Source: an uncultured Myxococcales bacterium (GTDB taxonomy: Bacteria; Myxococcota_A; UBA9042). Taken from it: a stretch of 64,000 bases of DNA. Below are positions 16,515 through 26,303 of the stretch, one piece after another. The notes under the pieces are model-generated. The model was not told where the DNA came from. It worked only from the letters and a program-made list of their open reading frames with translations, and ran no database searches. The position numbers were made by a program, and so were the translations under genes. The DNA is taken from NCBI GenBank assembly GCA_903840165.1, contig CAIMEY010000115.1, positions 1 to 64,000 on the forward strand. Reading direction: 5' to 3'. How positions within the stretch are numbered: the first letter of the stretch is position 1; every line of letters begins with the position of its first letter.

Positions 16515-18929
16515 CTACTTGCAACTAGCGGCTCCTGGGATAAACGTAGGAGATTCATAGCATTTAGTGATGCAGTATTCACCAGACGGCTTCCACATCT
16601 TGCCAGCTGCCGGATTGGACGGATCGCTGAGGGTCAGGCAAGCGTCGCCACTCTCGTAACACATTGAAACTGCAGGCAAGTTTCCGCCCACGAGCTTGTT
16701 GGGCCAGTTGATCTTGCCGACGTACCACATGTCCAGAGGCGCCATCTGCACTTTTTCCACCTTGACCACCGGCATGCCCTGCAGGTAGATGGTCGTGGTG
16801 GCAAACGAGGTGCCAAAACCGTGGTCATTCCAATAATGTACGCCCACCGAGTAGTAGACTGGATCGGCCTGCGTGCCCTCTGGCTGGCTCAGGTTGATGT
16901 TCTCAGGGCCGGCGCCATCGGTGTCGTCCAGGGCCAGCAGCGGGTTGTTGACGCCCGAGGCACTGCCCCACGGCGGGTTGGGCGCAGCGTTGAACCAGAA
17001 GCAATCAAAGGGACTACTGAACCAAGGATCGCCGTAGCCGTCGCAATCGACGTCCTTGCCCAGGGCCATGTCGCTGGCCAAGTGCAGGTCGAGATCGGCG
17101 CCGGCGGAAGGACCCGTGTCCGTCTGGTCCGGATCGGCCGGTGTATCCCATAGCAATTCCACGTGAATCGCGTCGTTTGGCACCACGTTGACGCTGACGC
17201 AGCCGGGCTGGCAGGACTTGACGTCGTTGATGTCCCAGACGTCCAGGCAGCAGCTGTAGGTGCCCGAGGTGTTGGCCTGCAAAGTCGGATTGGGCGTCGT
17301 CGGATTAGGCATCAAAGGCTGATTAGAACCAACAGGTTGGGTGCAAGTCCACTTGTACTTGGTCAGAGCACCAGCGGGGCTGTAGGACGCGTCGCCCTTG
17401 AGGTGCACGAGCGTTTGCGGCACCACTTCTTCGCCTTCCTTGATTTCCGCCGCCGCCACAGGGCAGGTGTCCTTGACGCCAATGCCCGTAATCAATACGG
17501 AATGTGGCGAGTTGAAGTCATTGCCCATCAGCGTCAGCTTGAGGTTGTCCGGCGTAATGACCTGGCCCGTCTTGGGGTCGATCGGCGTTAAGTCTGTAGG
17601 TCCATAGGTGATCCAGAGGGTCAGCTTGCCGTTGACCGGAATGGTGATCGGGGCCGCGACGCTCGGGCCCTTGGTGGTGCTGACCGCGCTGTTGGTGGCG
17701 TCGAGGGCGGTGGCATCCTTGACAGCCTTCTTCCAATCAATCGTAAATTCATCGGTATTGGTCTCGTTGGGCGGCTTGACGTCCGGGATGATCTGCGAAA
17801 TCACCAGCGCTGCCGTACAGGTGTTTGAAATGTCCAGCGTTTTCTGCATGGTGGTGCCGAACTTGACGCCGCCGAAGTTGATCGACTTGGCCGACAGCAA
17901 CATGCACGGCACGGCTGCGTTGGCGGTCAAGGTCGTCTTGGCACCTACCACGCCGGAGGCCGGATCGTCGCTGAAGAAAAGCAGCACGCCGCTGCGTTTC
18001 TTATCGTCCTTAGGCGAAAAAAACACGTGCAATTGGATGGAGCTACCGACGGCCACGGTGATCGGCGGGTCGGTGGTCCACTCGGCCGGTTTGCCGGGCA
18101 AGTGCTTGGTTGCTGCTGCATCATCGTCGAGCGTGTAGTAGAAGCCGTCGTCGGCTGTAAAACCGATTTTGCTGATGTGCAGCGGGGCATTACCGCTATT
18201 GGTGACCTTGACGATCTGCTGGGCTTCGGTATTGGGCGCGGCGAACGGGAAATCGACGTTGACCGGCACGGTGATGCTGGGCTTGCCCAACTTGGTCGAC
18301 AAGCTGAAATCAAAGGTCTTTGTCTTGAAGTTGGTGTCACCGGCAAAGGTGATGTGGACCACGGCCGCGCGATTGAGGGCATCAAAGCGCTTGTAGCGAA
18401 TCACGAAGGGAATGCCCGAGACGCGGGTCTTGTTGTCCTCCATGCCGGCCGGCACGACCTTGGGCCAATGGCCTTTGACGGCGCTGCAAGGGGTAGCCAA
18501 GTCCGCAGCAAGACAAGTGAAAGCGATATCGCCGCTGGCAGCATTTTCATTGGGCGAGGTTGGCTCATAGCTAATCGCGATGTTCATGACGTAGAGGTCA
18601 GCGGCCGTAAACGTGTTGGCGATATTGCTGATTGTAAAGGGAACGTCGGTGGTGTGGCCATCGTCTGGCGGAACAGTGAACTCCACGGAGCTGCTGCCGG
18701 ACATGATCTGCTTGTTGTCCAGCGTGTCGTAAACTACCGCAACGGCAGCGCATTGCAGGGCCGTACCGCCTGAGCCGCTTTGCGCGTTCGGATTGATGCA
18801 CACCGTCGCTGGGGCGCTGCCTGTGCCGGTGCCGCCGTTGCCATTGGTGTTGCTGCCATTGGAGTTGGAGCAAGCTGGCAGGCCAAGCGTGGCGACAAGG
18901 GCAACTGCGAGGAATCCGAGGCGTTTCAT
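16515..18929 (-). CDS. Large lipoprotein with choice-of-anchor-D-like and PKD domains
   Basis: 804 residues. Signal peptide and lipobox (FLAVALVATLGLPAC), then a Gly/Asn/Ser linker. Next come several immunoglobulin-like units of the choice-of-anchor D/ASH type (VKVTNSGNAPLHISKIGF; LDISNTCTAALVISQII), a PKD-like domain (HLKGDASYSPAGALTKYKWTC) and a C-terminal module with Asp-rich segments (DLDLHLASD; DVDCDGYGDPW) that may bind calcium. Surface-exposed by inference. ATG 18929 has AAAGGT seven bases upstream. Monocistronic behind its own promoter. No catalytic motif was seen. Confidence 0.78.
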   Translation of the reverse strand: MKRLGFLAVALVATLGLPACSNSNGSNTNGNGGTGTGSAPATVCINPNAQSGSGGTALQCAAVAVVYDTLDNKQIMSGSSSVEFTVPPDDGHTTDVPFTISNIANTFTAADLYVMNIAISYEPTSPNENAASGDIAFTCLAADLATPCSAVKGHWPKVVPAGMEDNKTRVSGIPFVIRYKRFDALNRAAVVHITFAGDTNFKTKTFDFSLSTKLGKPSITVPVNVDFPFAAPNTEAQQIVKVTNSGNAPLHISKIGFTADDGFYYTLDDDAAATKHLPGKPAEWTTDPPITVAVGSSIQLHVFFSPKDDKKRSGVLLFFSDDPASGVVGAKTTLTANAAVPCMLLSAKSINFGGVKFGTTMQKTLDISNTCTAALVISQIIPDVKPPNETNTDEFTIDWKKAVKDATALDATNSAVSTTKGPSVAAPITIPVNGKLTLWITYGPTDLTPIDPKTGQVITPDNLKLTLMGNDFNSPHSVLITGIGVKDTCPVAAAEIKEGEEVVPQTLVHLKGDASYSPAGALTKYKWTCTQPVGSNQPLMPNPTTPNPTLQANTSGTYSCCLDVWDINDVKSCQPGCVSVNVVPNDAIHVELLWDTPADPDQTDTGPSAGADLDLHLASDMALGKDVDCDGYGDPWFSSPFDCFWFNAAPNPPWGSASGVNNPLLALDDTDGAGPENINLSQPEGTQADPVYYSVGVHYWNDHGFGTSFATTTIYLQGMPVVKVEKVQMAPLDMWYVGKINWPNKLVGGNLPAVSMCYESGDACLTLSDPSNPAAGKMWKPSGEYCITKCYESPTFIPGAASCK

Positions 18930-19090
18930 GGCCGTACCTTTGATTGGGCTGTCTTGCCGAAATCCCGAGGGCATTGCAAGCCAAATCCTTGAAAATACTT
19001 CGCTTTTACACACGCCGGCCCACAGTCGGCCTGTTTCGCTCGGTCCGGCAGGCTGCCGGTAGCCCATGCGAATCTAGTCACAAACTATGC

Positions 19091-19119
19091 AATGTAAAGG
19101 TTGGGTTGCCCTGAGTCAA
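19091..19119 (-). promoter_or_regulatory. Probable sigma-70 promoter for the 16515-18929 lipoprotein gene
   Basis: TTGACT (19119-19114), a 17-bp spacer and TACATT (19096-19091) on the minus strand. It would give a 5' leader of about 155 nt. Confidence 0.55.
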
Positions 19120-19172
19120 CGCACGTCTCGCCGTGCCGACCCGCCATTGGCCCGCCTGGGGGTATCCAAGCC

Positions 19173-19643
19173 TCATTGCCCCTGGCCCAGGGCCACAATC
19201 TGGACCCCGTCGATTTGGCGCAGCACCAGCAAAAGGGGAGTCTGGCCGTTGGAAGACTCAGGAATTCCGCGGATATGGACATGCAGGTTGTCGCCTTGGG
19301 GCTGCACATCGTACCGGGTCGTGAAGAACTCAACGATTTGGGGCCAGGGCACCGAACTCACGCGGCATTTCGCCACCTGCTGACCTTGGTTGGCGACCTG
19401 ACAACCGCGGGGAACACGCCAACCGTGCAAGGTCTTCCCGTCTTCGCACAACTGCCCTCCGGGGCAGGGTGGCAATGGTTCCGGGTTTTCATCAGGTTTG
19501 GCAAGGGTTTGAGGCCGCGTTGGCCGGACCGGTTCCCCGGGCGCCGATTGGCTGCAAGCGCTGGCCCCAAGGCTGATCAGGACCGCAACGCCAACGGCGC
19601 CTAGGGCTGCACGAGCCTGGAGGCAAAGTGGCCGCAGAATCAT
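19173..19643 (-). CDS. Small hypothetical lipoprotein
   Basis: 156 residues with a signal peptide ending in lipobox LGASAC, a Pro/Arg-rich linker and a compact ~90-residue domain containing four cysteines (CPGGQLCEDGKTLHGW...GCQVANQGQQVAKC) and a C-terminal alpha/beta part (PWPQIVEFFTTRYDVQ...GVQIVALGQGQ). The family was not recognised. It sits 125 bp downstream of pilY1 on the same strand and could be part of the pilus transcription unit. ATG 19643 is preferred for spacing from GGAG; ATG 19649 is two codons earlier. Confidence 0.6.
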   Translation of the reverse strand: MILRPLCLQARAALGAVGVAVLISLGASACSQSAPGEPVRPTRPQTLAKPDENPEPLPPCPGGQLCEDGKTLHGWRVPRGCQVANQGQQVAKCRVSSVPWPQIVEFFTTRYDVQPQGDNLHVHIRGIPESSNGQTPLLLVLRQIDGVQIVALGQGQ

Positions 19644-19768
19644 TGGCATTTGCTCCAGAGTTTGGGCGTGCAGCAGCAACGGGATTGGCGATCGACACAG
19701 TTGGAGACTACGGAACGGGCCTTGGAGACTGCGGACAGGACCGAGTAAAGCCCCGGGTAATTCGGGCC

Positions 19769-22700
19769 TTAATCCAGCAAGAGATCCCATCCCGTCACCA
19801 CCGCCGCGCTGTGCGGTTGTGCAATTGTCCGTGTGATGGAGCCGACTTGGGGCTGGGTGCCGGTCTTAGGGGCCATGAACTGCGCCTGAACGTTGCCGGC
19901 CACCGCTACCGCGAGTTGGTAAGTCGGCGGCGAACCGCCAATGCGCCCGCCTGCGCCCTGGGGCACGCAGGAAGGGTTCGTGGGCGCACAGGAACCGGTG
20001 CAAGCAGGGACGGGTTCAATATCGACCGGCGATGGCTGATAGGCTCCAAGTTCGACGTGTTCGAGGTTGGCAGAAAGGGCTGCCGGCTGGGCGGGATTGG
20101 GGAAAGCGCCTTGCAGATTCACAAGATCACCAGGCGTGCGGGGTCGGTCGTAGCGGCCTCCCCACATCCGTGCCGTACCGACATTGCAACTGCCTGACTT
20201 AAGGACGGTATAGCTCGCCCAATACGCATCGCCGGCAAAGATCAGCGGCGGGCCGACATAGCGTTCATTGAGGTCCATCCGCTTTTGCCAAAGTTCTAGC
20301 GCTGTTGGAAAGCCGGCGCTGCCGTCTGAACCCACCGTGGTCAGTTCCTGCAGGCTGTAGACCATGTGCACGCGCTTGTCGGTCGCGTCGTCGTCCGCGC
20401 TGCCGGTGCCGTAGACCACGATGAGGCTGCCCCCGGCCGTCGCGCTCAGCGCGGGTGTGGTGCGCACAGGCACGCGATCTGTACTGAGCATCGGTAGTTG
20501 CAGATCAATCGGTGCGCCGTTGCCGTTGTACGCGTCAAAGAAATAGCGCAGCGTCCACAACTGCGGGTCGGGCGATGTGAGGTCAAGGCGCCATAGCACC
20601 CCCTTAGAATCGCCGACAAAACAACGAGTTACGATTTGACCCGGGGCGTGGTTGAAGCAGCTCAGGTCCGACCAGAAGTGGCCGATTTCCGTCTTGGAGC
20701 CCAGCACCGTCGGCATGCCCGTGGTGACAAGGTCATTGGTCTTGATCATCTTGATGAGGGCGCCGGACGCCAAATCCAGAATCATTAAGCCACGATCGCC
20801 TGCACCTTCAACGCCGAGATTGCTCACGGTGGCTTCCGTCGGGCTCATGCCTAGGGGGATGATAGCGACGGCATGCTCCATCGCAGTTTCCCCTTGCTTG
20901 GCGTAAAACAGTGTGGCAATCATGGGCTTAGCAGTGGACCGCCCCATCGGCTGAAAGGTGCTGGTCTGGATGCACGCGGGGCCCGGCGTGGAGTACACGG
21001 TGACTGGGCCAAAGCAATGAGATTCCGGCGTAATTTCCCACATCAGGCGTGGGTCGTCGGGCGCAGTTACGTCCAAAGCCGTGTAACCACTGCCAGATTC
21101 GCCGGTGCCGACGATCACGACCGCCCGCCATTGGGCCGCTGCATCGGCGGCCGTCGCGCCGGAGCGCACCAGTTGATAGTGGCCGGTAGCGACCGTACCG
21201 CCGAGCCAAGAAGCAGGAGCAGAAGTCACTAATTTCATTTGTGAAAGTCGACCAACGTTGAAGCGCGGCAGCCAGGCCCACATCTCGTCGCCTTGGGCCA
21301 AGCTGTCCTTGACCGTCACCTTGGGGTCGGCATCGGTGCGGAACGCGTGCAAAAGGCCGTCGTGGGTGCCGACAAAGAGCATCGTCGCCCGACCAGCGGA
21401 GCCTGGGGGCTGTAAATCACTGTAATTCGCTGAGGTTGGTACGGTCGTCTTGCCATAAGTGAGGAAGGACGGGTCGCGCAAGGCCAGGCGATTGGCTGGC
21501 TCGAGGATCGCCGGCTGCGAACGCCCGGGAGCGCCCAAAGGCCAGTTTTGTCGGCAGGTTCCGGTGGCACCCCGCATCGTGTCCAGCACGTGATCGCGGT
21601 AAGCACTGCGCTCCGCCGGCAGCGCGAGGTTAAAGGAACCCGCTGTGACGCAAGAGGTATCCGTCTGAAAGACCAGCTTGGGACCATTGCCAACGGTGCC
21701 AATGCCCAAGTCGTCGGCGGACAGGTGGGTGCCATCGGCGTCGACGCGCAAGCCACTGGTGTGACTGTAGATTCTTCTTGGAATCCCACGGCTTAGCATC
21801 TGAGTGCCAAAGTCTACCACGGCGCAGACGTTGGCTTGATTCGGCGTCGCTTGGTTCTTGCACTCCGCGCTGCACCGGAAGATGCGTTCTTCCACGGCGC
21901 CTCGGGTCCGCAAAGGCTGGCTGATGTCGAAGATGTTGAGGGCGCCAAAGGCGTCTTGGCTGTCGGTGACGGCCCCGGTCGACGTCGAATAGACAGGCCG
22001 CGACAGGGCTTGGCCCACGGCGGTGGTCTGGGCAATGGCCGGCGCTAGGCTTGTGACGGCCCCTTGGGGGGTCGCCACTTGAAATGCCGATTGGGTGCCG
22101 CCGGCAATCGCGAGATCATTGAGAAACTGCAGATCTGCGTCACTAGGGCCCGTCGCCGTGATTTCCCGGGGAAAGCCGACGGCGATGACGTAGACCGGCA
22201 CGCCCTTGGTGTACAGTAAGGCCGCTTGCTGCAAAGCTAAACTGCGCCCATCGACCGTGCCGTCATGCAGGTTCGCCCCGCCGTCGCTGATGACCACGAC
22301 GATCCGCTGTCGGCACGCGCCGTACGGATCGCCCTGGACCGGATCCACCGTAATGCTGCGGAAGTGAGGGTCTTGATATTGCGTGGAAAACAGGTAGTTG
22401 TACGTGTCCGCCAACTGGGCGCCAAGGGGTGTCGGCCCATTGGGGCGGATCTGGCTCAGCGCGCTCTGGATCGCCGTATAAGTCGCTTGGCGGGAAGGCA
22501 AATCGTCCAGAGAGGCGATGGGCACGCTGGGCGCTCCTGTCAAGTAGGGATCCGCCATGCCGAGGTTAATGCTGCCCCATAAAGACGCGAATTCATTGCC
22601 AAAGCTGTAGCCCGCAGCCGCGGTGGTGCCCTTGTTGAGCACGCCGTCGCCAGCCATGAGGGCAAATTTCGCCATCGGTCCAAAGACATCCAGAAGGCCG

Positions 22701-23725
22701 TCCATACCGGTAGGGGCTGTGCCCGTGGTCCCATCATTTTGCACGCCATAGGCGACCGCATGGGTGCCTGGGCCTTCACTGGGGCATTTCTGACCGACCA
22801 CCACGTGAAAGCTGGGAACATCTGAGGAGTTTGCCGAGAATGGCTGGAAACTGACGACCGCTTGGGTGGGCGACCCATTGACCGGCGCATTGTTGGCGGC
22901 GCTGCTGGAAATCTGCGATGCAGACGGCACGACGGCGATAACCCACTGTGGATTTCCAGACTTGACCGCTGCTTGCAAGGCTGTGACGCCGGCATCGCTG
23001 AGCGCAAACTGGGTCATCCCGGTGGGCTGGATGACGGTCGGTCCGGACAACGCAATGCGGCCAGCACCGTCGACATTATTGACGAAAGCCACGGGGTTGC
23101 TGCCCGGGACGCCGCTAGCGGCCACCAGCAAACCGTAGAAAGGCTGCACGGGCTTGCCGGCGGGCTGCGGGAAGGAATAGGACGCCGTGGTCAGGTTGAG
23201 CGTGGCGCCAATGACCGTGCTGTTGCCGCCGATCTTGCTGAGATCCAAAGCAAACCAGGCCACCGCGACATCGCTGTTGCTCAGCGCATCGATCAGCAGC
23301 GGCTTGTCCGTTGCGCCGACCCCGCCAGCGCCGCCGGACAGGCCCGAGCCCTGAACCGTCACGGCGCTGTCGACGCCCACGGCTGCGGGCAACCCTGGAA
23401 TACATTGAGGAGAACCGGATGTTTGACTCGGTGGACTCAGGGCCTCAGGGGGCGTCGCCATGGGCTCGGTGCCGCAGGTGTACGACAAGAAAGTGCCGCC
23501 AATCATTTCGCGCAGGGCATTCCAGCGGCTGCGCTGATCCGGCTGGGTGACGTCGGTCGACCCACAAAGCGGTGCCTGGTCGGCCCCGACGCGGTATTGC
23601 ATGGAGGCCGAGGTGTCCACCACGAGCAACACTTCCGGCAGCGCGATCGTGGCCCAGGCGCTGGGGGATAGAAGTACCGCAAAAGCACTAAGAATCCAGG
23701 CGATTTGGCATCTACGCTGACGCAT
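19769..23725 (-). CDS. pilY1: PilY1-like type IV pilus tip/assembly protein with vWFA domain
   Basis: 1318 residues with a signal peptide (SAFAVLLSPSAWA). A von Willebrand A domain begins with the MIDAS motif DTSAS at 37-41, and a later KGVPVYVIAVGFP strand belongs to it. The C-terminal half is the PilY1 beta-propeller, recognised by MLFVGTHDGLLHAFRTD (about 780-796), GDEMWAWLPRFNV, GESGSGYTALDV and CFVGDSKGVLWRLDL. PilY1 sits at the pilus tip and acts in pilus extension, adhesion and mechanosensing. AGGAGG five bases before ATG 23725 fixes the start. It is the distal gene of the minor pilin run; pilA and the pilus motor genes are not in the window. Confidence 0.9.
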   Translation of the reverse strand: MRQRRCQIAWILSAFAVLLSPSAWATIALPEVLLVVDTSASMQYRVGADQAPLCGSTDVTQPDQRSRWNALREMIGGTFLSYTCGTEPMATPPEALSPPSQTSGSPQCIPGLPAAVGVDSAVTVQGSGLSGGAGGVGATDKPLLIDALSNSDVAVAWFALDLSKIGGNSTVIGATLNLTTASYSFPQPAGKPVQPFYGLLVAASGVPGSNPVAFVNNVDGAGRIALSGPTVIQPTGMTQFALSDAGVTALQAAVKSGNPQWVIAVVPSASQISSSAANNAPVNGSPTQAVVSFQPFSANSSDVPSFHVVVGQKCPSEGPGTHAVAYGVQNDGTTGTAPTGMDGLLDVFGPMAKFALMAGDGVLNKGTTAAAGYSFGNEFASLWGSINLGMADPYLTGAPSVPIASLDDLPSRQATYTAIQSALSQIRPNGPTPLGAQLADTYNYLFSTQYQDPHFRSITVDPVQGDPYGACRQRIVVVISDGGANLHDGTVDGRSLALQQAALLYTKGVPVYVIAVGFPREITATGPSDADLQFLNDLAIAGGTQSAFQVATPQGAVTSLAPAIAQTTAVGQALSRPVYSTSTGAVTDSQDAFGALNIFDISQPLRTRGAVEERIFRCSAECKNQATPNQANVCAVVDFGTQMLSRGIPRRIYSHTSGLRVDADGTHLSADDLGIGTVGNGPKLVFQTDTSCVTAGSFNLALPAERSAYRDHVLDTMRGATGTCRQNWPLGAPGRSQPAILEPANRLALRDPSFLTYGKTTVPTSANYSDLQPPGSAGRATMLFVGTHDGLLHAFRTDADPKVTVKDSLAQGDEMWAWLPRFNVGRLSQMKLVTSAPASWLGGTVATGHYQLVRSGATAADAAAQWRAVVIVGTGESGSGYTALDVTAPDDPRLMWEITPESHCFGPVTVYSTPGPACIQTSTFQPMGRSTAKPMIATLFYAKQGETAMEHAVAIIPLGMSPTEATVSNLGVEGAGDRGLMILDLASGALIKMIKTNDLVTTGMPTVLGSKTEIGHFWSDLSCFNHAPGQIVTRCFVGDSKGVLWRLDLTSPDPQLWTLRYFFDAYNGNGAPIDLQLPMLSTDRVPVRTTPALSATAGGSLIVVYGTGSADDDATDKRVHMVYSLQELTTVGSDGSAGFPTALELWQKRMDLNERYVGPPLIFAGDAYWASYTVLKSGSCNVGTARMWGGRYDRPRTPGDLVNLQGAFPNPAQPAALSANLEHVELGAYQPSPVDIEPVPACTGSCAPTNPSCVPQGAGGRIGGSPPTYQLAVAVAGNVQAQFMAPKTGTQPQVGSITRTIAQPHSAAVVTGWDLLLD

Positions 23726-23803
23726 GAAGCCTCCTTGGACCTGGGCTGCCAGGATTGAGTAAAAGAGCGTAGCGCCCCGCGGAGCAGGAGCCCACGAGGG
23801 GCA

Positions 23804-24379
23804 TTAAGGCGCGCATTGCAGTGGCCCCACAGTGACTTGGGCTGCGATGGCTTGCTGACCATCGAGCGCGACATCGGCCGCCTTGGTCGCCTTGTCCTGA
23901 CCGATTTGCGCAGTCGTTACAAGCCGATAGGTGTGAAAGCAGAAGCGATCGGCGTCAAATCCGGCGCTGGCGGACGTCAAATCCGGCGCATAGACCTTGG
24001 TGCCAAAGTCCACCGCCCCGATCGCTGCTAGCTCCTGGCCAAAAGATCCATCAGGTCCCTGTAGTTGCAACATGCCGGAGCCCAGGTCATCGATGGACAA
24101 CGTATTGCCCGCCTTGCCCGCGGCGTAGGTGGCAAAACCACCTTGCATTTCAGCTGCTAAGCCCACAGACGCGATGGTACCCGCCTCGGACAACTGAAAG
24201 GCGGCCACGGTCAGGCGTTGCGCGCTGCCCTCGCGAAGGTTGGCCGCGGTGCGCATGACGGCGCCACTGCCGAGCACGGTCAGGATGGTCAGCATCAGCA
24301 GCGTGACAATCAGGATCATGCCCCGCTGGCGAGGAGCCTCCGGGGGCGGCATCGGCATGTCTGGCGTGTTAGCCATCAT
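23804..24379 (-). CDS. pilX: PilX-like minor pilin/assembly protein
   Basis: 191 residues. RQRGMILIVTLLMLTILTVLGSGAV near the N-terminus is the PilX N-terminal domain: a pilin-like hydrophobic helix lacking the canonical GFTLIE cleavage sequence. The remainder is small and Ala/Gly-rich with two cysteines. It is thought to enter the minor pilin complex that primes pilus assembly. Its position between pilW and pilY1 supports the call. ATG 24379 is chosen with GGA upstream; ATG 24376 and TTG 24397 are alternatives. Confidence 0.72.
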   Translation of the reverse strand: MMANTPDMPMPPPEAPRQRGMILIVTLLMLTILTVLGSGAVMRTAANLREGSAQRLTVAAFQLSEAGTIASVGLAAEMQGGFATYAAGKAGNTLSIDDLGSGMLQLQGPDGSFGQELAAIGAVDFGTKVYAPDLTSASAGFDADRFCFHTYRLVTTAQIGQDKATKAADVALDGQQAIAAQVTVGPLQCAP

Positions 24380-24421
24380 TGCATTCCAATAGGGCAATTC
24401 GCGCCCAGAGGTCCCTGTCGT

Positions 24422-25669
24422 CTACAGATTGCGCGACACCATCGTCGGCAGGTAAACCCGGCTCGCCAGGGTCACCACAGGCTCAGAACCGCTGCCATCC
24501 TTGGCCAGCGCGTACGTTTGCAGAGGCCCCCAGGCCGTCTGCCGCGGTTGATGGGTGAGGCTGGGGTCCGGCCACTCGCCGCGCAGGCTGACTTTCACTG
24601 TGAGAAAGCGCAGTTCCTCAGGGATTGCTGAGTCAGTCTGCCCGAGTAGTCCATCGCCGCCGTCGCTAAGTACCTGTTCTACATAGGGATATACCTTGGT
24701 CTTGACCTTGTCCGGCGCCGGGTCCAGGTCAAAGCCGAGGTCAAAGACCGAAAGATCGACGACGTTTTCGGCCAAAATCGTCTGACTCAAGGTGGTTACG
24801 CCGTCCGCCCGCAGTCGTTCCCGCACCAGTAACGTGCGCGCCGGGGCACCGCCCGGCAGAATCGGCGCGCTGGGCCGAAAATCGCCCGTAATCTTGTAGC
24901 GCACAAAGCCCTGAACATCGACCCAGTAATTGCTGCCAAAGCCTTGATAACCGCAAGCTTGGCCTTCGCCTTGATGGGCAATCGGCGACGAAACGGTCAC
25001 GCTGGCGTCACCCGCCGAGGCCCCGACAATGCGGTAGAACATCATCTTGCCATCAGCACCGCTGATCCGCAGGTAGCGGTCCGAAGTGAAAAACTGGTCA
25101 TATTCCGCTTGGCTAGCGGGCAGTGGGTTGGTGCCATCGTCGTACAACATCACCTTGCTGCCGGTGATTTGCACCGTGCGGAAGCGGCGTTTGACGTCAA
25201 GGCTGCCAAAGAGCGTCACAGCCACAGGCTTGATGCCTGGGTTGAGATCGGCCGCTGGCAAGTAACTACCCGTAAAGCTGAGCTGAATCGCCTTGATCGG
25301 TACATCCGGCTGCGGACACACCAAGGCGTCCACCACGCTGTTGGGCGTGCTGTTGGAGCCCAAGGCCATGAGGTCGCGGCGCAAATGGTCAATGACAAAG
25401 CGGCCTTCGCGGTCCATGTCGGCCACATCGTTCTGCTTGCTCAGCAACTGCCCTTGTTGCACATACAGGTAGGTAATGGCCATGAACAAGATGGTCGCAA
25501 GACCCATAGACATCAACAATTCAATGAGGTTGAAGCCCTGCTGCCCTCGCCCCGCACGCGGATGACGCACGCAATCGCCGTCGCCTTGGGCCAAAGGTCC
25601 CGTCGCTAGCCTTGGGATCGCCGCGGCCAGCACCTTGCTATGGCTGGGGTCCTTAGTGCACGTAAACAT
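24422..25669 (-). CDS. pilW: PilW-like minor pilin
   Basis: 415 residues. The type III (prepilin) signal GQQGFNLIELLMSMGLATILFMAITYLY lies at about 43-70, with Gly before Phe for prepilin peptidase cleavage and Glu at mature position 5. The long globular part resembles PilW proteins (MDREGRFVIDHLRRDLMALGSN, a common PilW feature). The leader before the cleavage site is unusually long (about 44 residues), so a later non-ATG start is possible. ATG 25669 overlaps the end of pilV by 17 bp, which suggests translational coupling. Confidence 0.8.
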   Translation of the reverse strand: MFTCTKDPSHSKVLAAAIPRLATGPLAQGDGDCVRHPRAGRGQQGFNLIELLMSMGLATILFMAITYLYVQQGQLLSKQNDVADMDREGRFVIDHLRRDLMALGSNSTPNSVVDALVCPQPDVPIKAIQLSFTGSYLPAADLNPGIKPVAVTLFGSLDVKRRFRTVQITGSKVMLYDDGTNPLPASQAEYDQFFTSDRYLRISGADGKMMFYRIVGASAGDASVTVSSPIAHQGEGQACGYQGFGSNYWVDVQGFVRYKITGDFRPSAPILPGGAPARTLLVRERLRADGVTTLSQTILAENVVDLSVFDLGFDLDPAPDKVKTKVYPYVEQVLSDGGDGLLGQTDSAIPEELRFLTVKVSLRGEWPDPSLTHQPRQTAWGPLQTYALAKDGSGSEPVVTLASRVYLPTMVSRNL

Positions 25670-26303
25670 TGCGCATCACCATCGCGGGCAGGGTCATGGA
25701 ACCGACAAGGCCGACGTTATAGACCATATCCGCGGGACATTCCTGAAACATATCAAAAGGTACGCCCTGTTTAGGCCAGGAGACACGTACTTCGGCGCGC
25801 AGGAGGTCGGCCGAGACCCAGGTTAGGCGAAAATGCCCGCAAAAACGGGTTCCTACGTCACTTGGCATCGCGGCAAGCAGGCCGGCGTCGTAGACTTTGT
25901 CCGAGCCAACGGCACCAACGCGCTTGTCGGAGGCAAAAGCGGCCGTGGGCACATTGATCCAACCACTTGAAACACCAGGGGAAGGCGGAGTCGGTGCGTG
26001 CAAAACGTACACGCCATAACTCGCGGGCGGCGTCGCATCGGTCCAGGCCAGGGCATCGCTTTGGATGGTCGCTAGCAAGTGTTGGGCGAACTGCTCGGCC
26101 AAAATGCTGTTGCGCCGCTCGGCATTGCCACTCATCGCGCTGAGGGCCAGGGTGATGCTGGCATACAGCCCGACCGTGGCAATGCCACACGAAATCAGCA
26201 GTTCCATCATGGTAAAGCCACGTTGGGAATTGCTGGAGGCGCGGCCAAGCCAGGGCCAGAAATTGCGCAGCGTTTGCAGGCGCTTGAGGAGCTGGCCGGT
26301 CAT
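25653..26303 (-). CDS. pilV: PilV-like minor pilin
   Basis: 216 residues with the prepilin signal QRGFTMMELLISCGIATVGLYASITLAL (cleavage after Gly, Glu at +5) at about 28-54, followed by NAERRNSILAEQFAQHLLATIQSDALAW, which fits the PilV family. ATG 26303 has GGAGG six bases upstream. It overlaps fimT by 4 bp and pilW by 17 bp, so these genes are translated as a block. Confidence 0.8.
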   Translation of the reverse strand: MTGQLLKRLQTLRNFWPWLGRASSNSQRGFTMMELLISCGIATVGLYASITLALSAMSGNAERRNSILAEQFAQHLLATIQSDALAWTDATPPASYGVYVLHAPTPPSPGVSSGWINVPTAAFASDKRVGAVGSDKVYDAGLLAAMPSDVGTRFCGHFRLTWVSADLLRAEVRVSWPKQGVPFDMFQECPADMVYNVGLVGSMTLPAMVMRNVYVH